A stretch of 64,000 bases of DNA, taken from the NCBI GenBank assembly GCA_009993635.1, contig JAACTC010000005.1, forward strand, positions 186,001-250,000, read 5' to 3'. The position numbers and the translations under genes were made by a program. The DNA comes from Erythrobacter sp. Lineage in GTDB: Bacteria > Pseudomonadota > Alphaproteobacteria > Sphingomonadales > Sphingomonadaceae. The first letter of the stretch is position 1; each line of letters begins with the position of its first letter. This document shows positions 62,109 through 64,000 of this stretch, one piece after another. The notes below the pieces were generated by a model. That model saw only the letters and a program-made list of their open reading frames with translations, was not told the DNA's origin and did not search any database.

Positions 62109-62795
62109 CTAGAGCCAGCTGGCGATCCGGCTCAGCGGTTTTTTGCGCAAGGCGTGTTCGGGAACGGTCGCGTCCGGCGCGGGGTGCCCGGCCACCACGA
62201 TCATCAGCGGTTTCTCCCACTCGGGCCGCTCGCAGATTTCTCGCAGGAACCCCATCGGGGATGGCGTGTGGGTCAGCGTCGCGAGGCCTGCTTCATGCAG
62301 TGTCGCAATCAGCAGTCCGCATGCAATTCCGACGCTTTCGTTGACGTAGTAGTTCTGCGTTGTGCCGTCCTCTTCGATCCCGCCCTTGCGCTGCGCGAAG
62401 CAAACAATCAGCCACGGCGCGGTTTCGAGGAACGGCTTGTTCGCATCGGTGCCTATGGGCGTCAGTGCGTCGAGCCATTCGTCGCTCGCTTTCGGTGTGT
62501 CGCCATCCGCACCGTAGAAGCGCCGCTCCTCCGCCTCTGCCGCCTCGCGAATGGCGCGCTTCTTCTCGGCCGAGCTGACCGCCGCAAAATGCCATGGCTG
62601 ATGGTTCGCCCCATTGGGCGCGGTGCCCGCCGCGCGGATCGCTTGCTCGATCACCGCGCGCGGTACGGGCGTGTCGGCGAAGCTGCGGCAGGAGTGGCGG
62701 GTTTTCAGGCGTTCATAGACGGCACGGGCGCGGGCGATGCGCTCTTCGTCGGTCAGGTGGGGCAGCGGTGGGAAAGAGTGATGGCGTTCGGTCAT
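62109..62795 (-). CDS. nitroreductase family protein, iodotyrosine-deiodinase-like
   Basis: 228 residues, FMN-dependent. RHSCRSFADTPVPRAVIEQAIRAAGTAPNGANHQPWHF (given in two parts) sits near residues 33-70, and TLTHTPSPMGFLREIC near 175. This fits the iodotyrosine deiodinase/BluB side of the nitroreductases. Substrate unknown. ATG 62795 starts MTERHHSF; the frame continues 7 codons without support. Convergent with the Coq4 gene, 3 nt stop to stop. Confidence 0.85.
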   Translation of the reverse strand: MTERHHSFPPLPHLTDEERIARARAVYERLKTRHSCRSFADTPVPRAVIEQAIRAAGTAPNGANHQPWHFAAVSSAEKKRAIREAAEAEERRFYGADGDTPKASDEWLDALTPIGTDANKPFLETAPWLIVCFAQRKGGIEEDGTTQNYYVNESVGIACGLLIATLHEAGLATLTHTPSPMGFLREICERPEWEKPLMIVVAGHPAPDATVPEHALRKKPLSRIASWL

Positions 62796-62810
62796 TCGAT
62801 TGCATCCCCT

Positions 62811-62894
62811 CGTCATTGCGAGCGTAGCGACGCGATTCAGAGCGGCAAGGCGCTAGCTCTGGATCGCCACGTAACTTCGCTCCTCGCGATGACG
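62811..62894. repeat. 84-bp palindromic repeat between nitroreductase and purL
   Basis: Ends CGTCATTGCGAG and CTCGCGATGACG match those of the imuB element (one mismatch), with inner ATTCAGAGC/GCTCTGGAT arms. It fills the gap from 16 nt before the nitroreductase start to 12 nt before the purL stop. A typical intergenic copy of the family. Confidence 0.85.
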
Positions 62895-62905
62895 TCGGCG
62901 CGAGA

Positions 62906-64000
62906 TCACCCCTCCATCCACTCCTGGAAGAACGCCTCGTTTGCCGCGCGCAGCTCTTCGACCTTCACGCCCAGCAGGCTGTCGCCGCGCACCGTGCCGA
63001 GTCGCCGGAAGCCGACCAGCGCGGCTTCCTCGCTCTCCGGCCCTTCGGCGACGATGGCGTTGAATGCCTCGACCTTGTCCGGGCTGACGGTGACGACGTA
63101 GCGGCTCTGGTCCTCGCCGAACCACCACTGCGCGGCAGTGTAGGCGTCGTTCGCCGTAACCTCCGCGCCCAAGCCACCTGCCAGCGCCATTTCGGCCAGC
63201 GTCACCGCGAGCCCGCCGTCGGAGCAATCGTGGACTGCGCTCAGCAGGCCTTCATCGATCAGCTTGAGCACGATCTGGCCCGCGCCCCGTTCGGCAGCGA
63301 GGTCGACCGGCGGCGCGCGACCTTCGTCGCGGCCATGCACTTCCTTGAGCCACAGCGACTTGCCGAGGTGCGAGCGGACCGGATCGGGCTTGGCCCAGAA
63401 TTCGGGTGCGATGAGGTAAATCGCGTCGCCTTCGTTCTTGAAAGCGATGTTCACCAGCTTGTCGTAATCCGCGATCAGCCCGACCCCACCGATGGCCGGG
63501 GTGGGGAGGATGGCGGAGCCGCCGCCGGTCGCCTTGCTCTCGTTATAGAGCGACACATTGCCGCTCACCACGGGGAAGTCGAGCGTGCGGCATGCCTCGC
63601 CCATACCGTCGAGCGCATGGACGATTTGCGCCATGATCTCGGGCCGCTGCGGGTTGGCGAAGTTGAGGCAATTGGTGATAGCGAGCGGTTTCGCGCCCAC
63701 CGCGCACAGGTTGCGATACGCCTCGGCCACCGCCTGCTTGCCGCCCTCATAAGGATCGGCATAGACATAGCGCGGGGTGCAATCGGTGCTGATCGCCAGC
63801 GCCTTCTTCGTCCCATGCACGCGCACCACGCCCGCATCGCCGTCGGTCTGGAGCGTATCCGCGCCCACCTGCCGGTCGTATTGCTCGTAAATCCACCGAC
63901 GCGAGGCGAGGGCGGGGCTGCCCATCAGCTTAAGCAGATCGGCACCAGGATCGCTGCTGTCGGGCACGTTGGTCATGGGCGTGATCTTCGCCCACGCCTT
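62906..64000 (-). CDS. purL: phosphoribosylformylglycinamidine synthase II, C-terminal part (partial)
   Basis: The last 364 residues; the start lies beyond base 64000 and the frame is open to the edge (KAWAKITPM). ATP-dependent step of purine synthesis that makes FGAM with PurS and PurQ. Visible are YDRQVGADTL, the large FGAM-synthase segments NCLNFANPQRPE, PVVSGNVSLYNESKATGG, TPAIGGVGLIADY, CSDGGLAVTLAEMALAGG. The small (PurL without glutaminase) type is usual in alphaproteobacteria. It ends 12 nt before the 62811 repeat. Confidence 0.95.
   Translation of the reverse strand, partial: KAWAKITPMTNVPDSSDPGADLLKLMGSPALASRRWIYEQYDRQVGADTLQTDGDAGVVRVHGTKKALAISTDCTPRYVYADPYEGGKQAVAEAYRNLCAVGAKPLAITNCLNFANPQRPEIMAQIVHALDGMGEACRTLDFPVVSGNVSLYNESKATGGGSAILPTPAIGGVGLIADYDKLVNIAFKNEGDAIYLIAPEFWAKPDPVRSHLGKSLWLKEVHGRDEGRAPPVDLAAERGAGQIVLKLIDEGLLSAVHDCSDGGLAVTLAEMALAGGLGAEVTANDAYTAAQWWFGEDQSRYVVTVSPDKVEAFNAIVAEGPESEEAALVGFRRLGTVRGDSLLGVKVEELRAANEAFFQEWMEG

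Overview
The window is about 64 kb of GC-rich, tightly packed chromosomal DNA from an alphaproteobacterium, most likely the Erythrobacteraceae or a close sphingomonad. The evidence for this is the zapA - 6S RNA - 5-formyl-THF cyclo-ligase order, alphaproteobacterial GAAC-N7-GAAC LexA boxes, the imuA-imuB-dnaE2 mutasome, the PrsK/PrsR two-component pair, a DUF2842 gene, and abundant palindromic intergenic repeats. I see no prophage, insertion sequence, CRISPR array, plasmid function or rRNA operon. The assignment is inference, because no marker gene was compared.

Layout. 1-2.5 kb: branched-chain 2-oxoacid dehydrogenase E1alpha (tail), E1beta and E2. 2.5-6.7 kb: a secreted protein, tRNA-Asp, a GST, an Fpg-like glycosylase, DUF2842, 5-FCL, 6S RNA, zapA and a small coiled-coil gene. 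6.9-13.6 kb: central carbon genes tkt, gap, pgk and class I fructose-bisphosphate aldolase, with a PaaI thioesterase and two tandem secreted paralogues between them. 13.6-22.4 kb: thiE, an M23 peptidase, efp, an inositol monophosphatase, tRNA-Leu, an SLC13/RCK permease, an M20 amidohydrolase and a beta carbonic anhydrase. 22.5-25.6 kb: isocitrate lyase, divergent from its probable XRE/ScfR-type regulator. 26-31 kb: a PEP-CTERM/EPS sugar transferase with the sensor PrsK and the sigma-54 activator PrsR, but no exosortase. 31-34.5 kb: a DUF475 membrane protein, panB and an NSS-type transporter.

35-46.3 kb is an SOS region. One LexA box precedes imuA-imuB. A second precedes a radical SAM DNA-repair protein, a DUF4130-UdgX fusion and dnaE2. 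Palindromic repeats have entered this block repeatedly. They supply the ImuA C terminus, 31 in-frame codons of ImuB, the UdgX stop codon and an in-frame stretch of DnaE2. This is the most unusual signal I found in the window.

46.3-64 kb: an extensin-like protein, then the phosphate regulon phoR-pstC-pstA-pstB-phoU-phoB on the minus strand with a Pho-box-like site and no pstS, then tRNA-Glu, recJ, a flavodoxin-like protein, nitronate monooxygenase, an amidohydrolase, miaA and serB with overlapping divergent starts, a Coq4-family protein behind a palindromic operator, a nitroreductase, and the C-terminal half of purL running off the window. No gene-free stretch exceeds 300 bases. The longer gaps hold RNA genes, repeats or operators and are listed.
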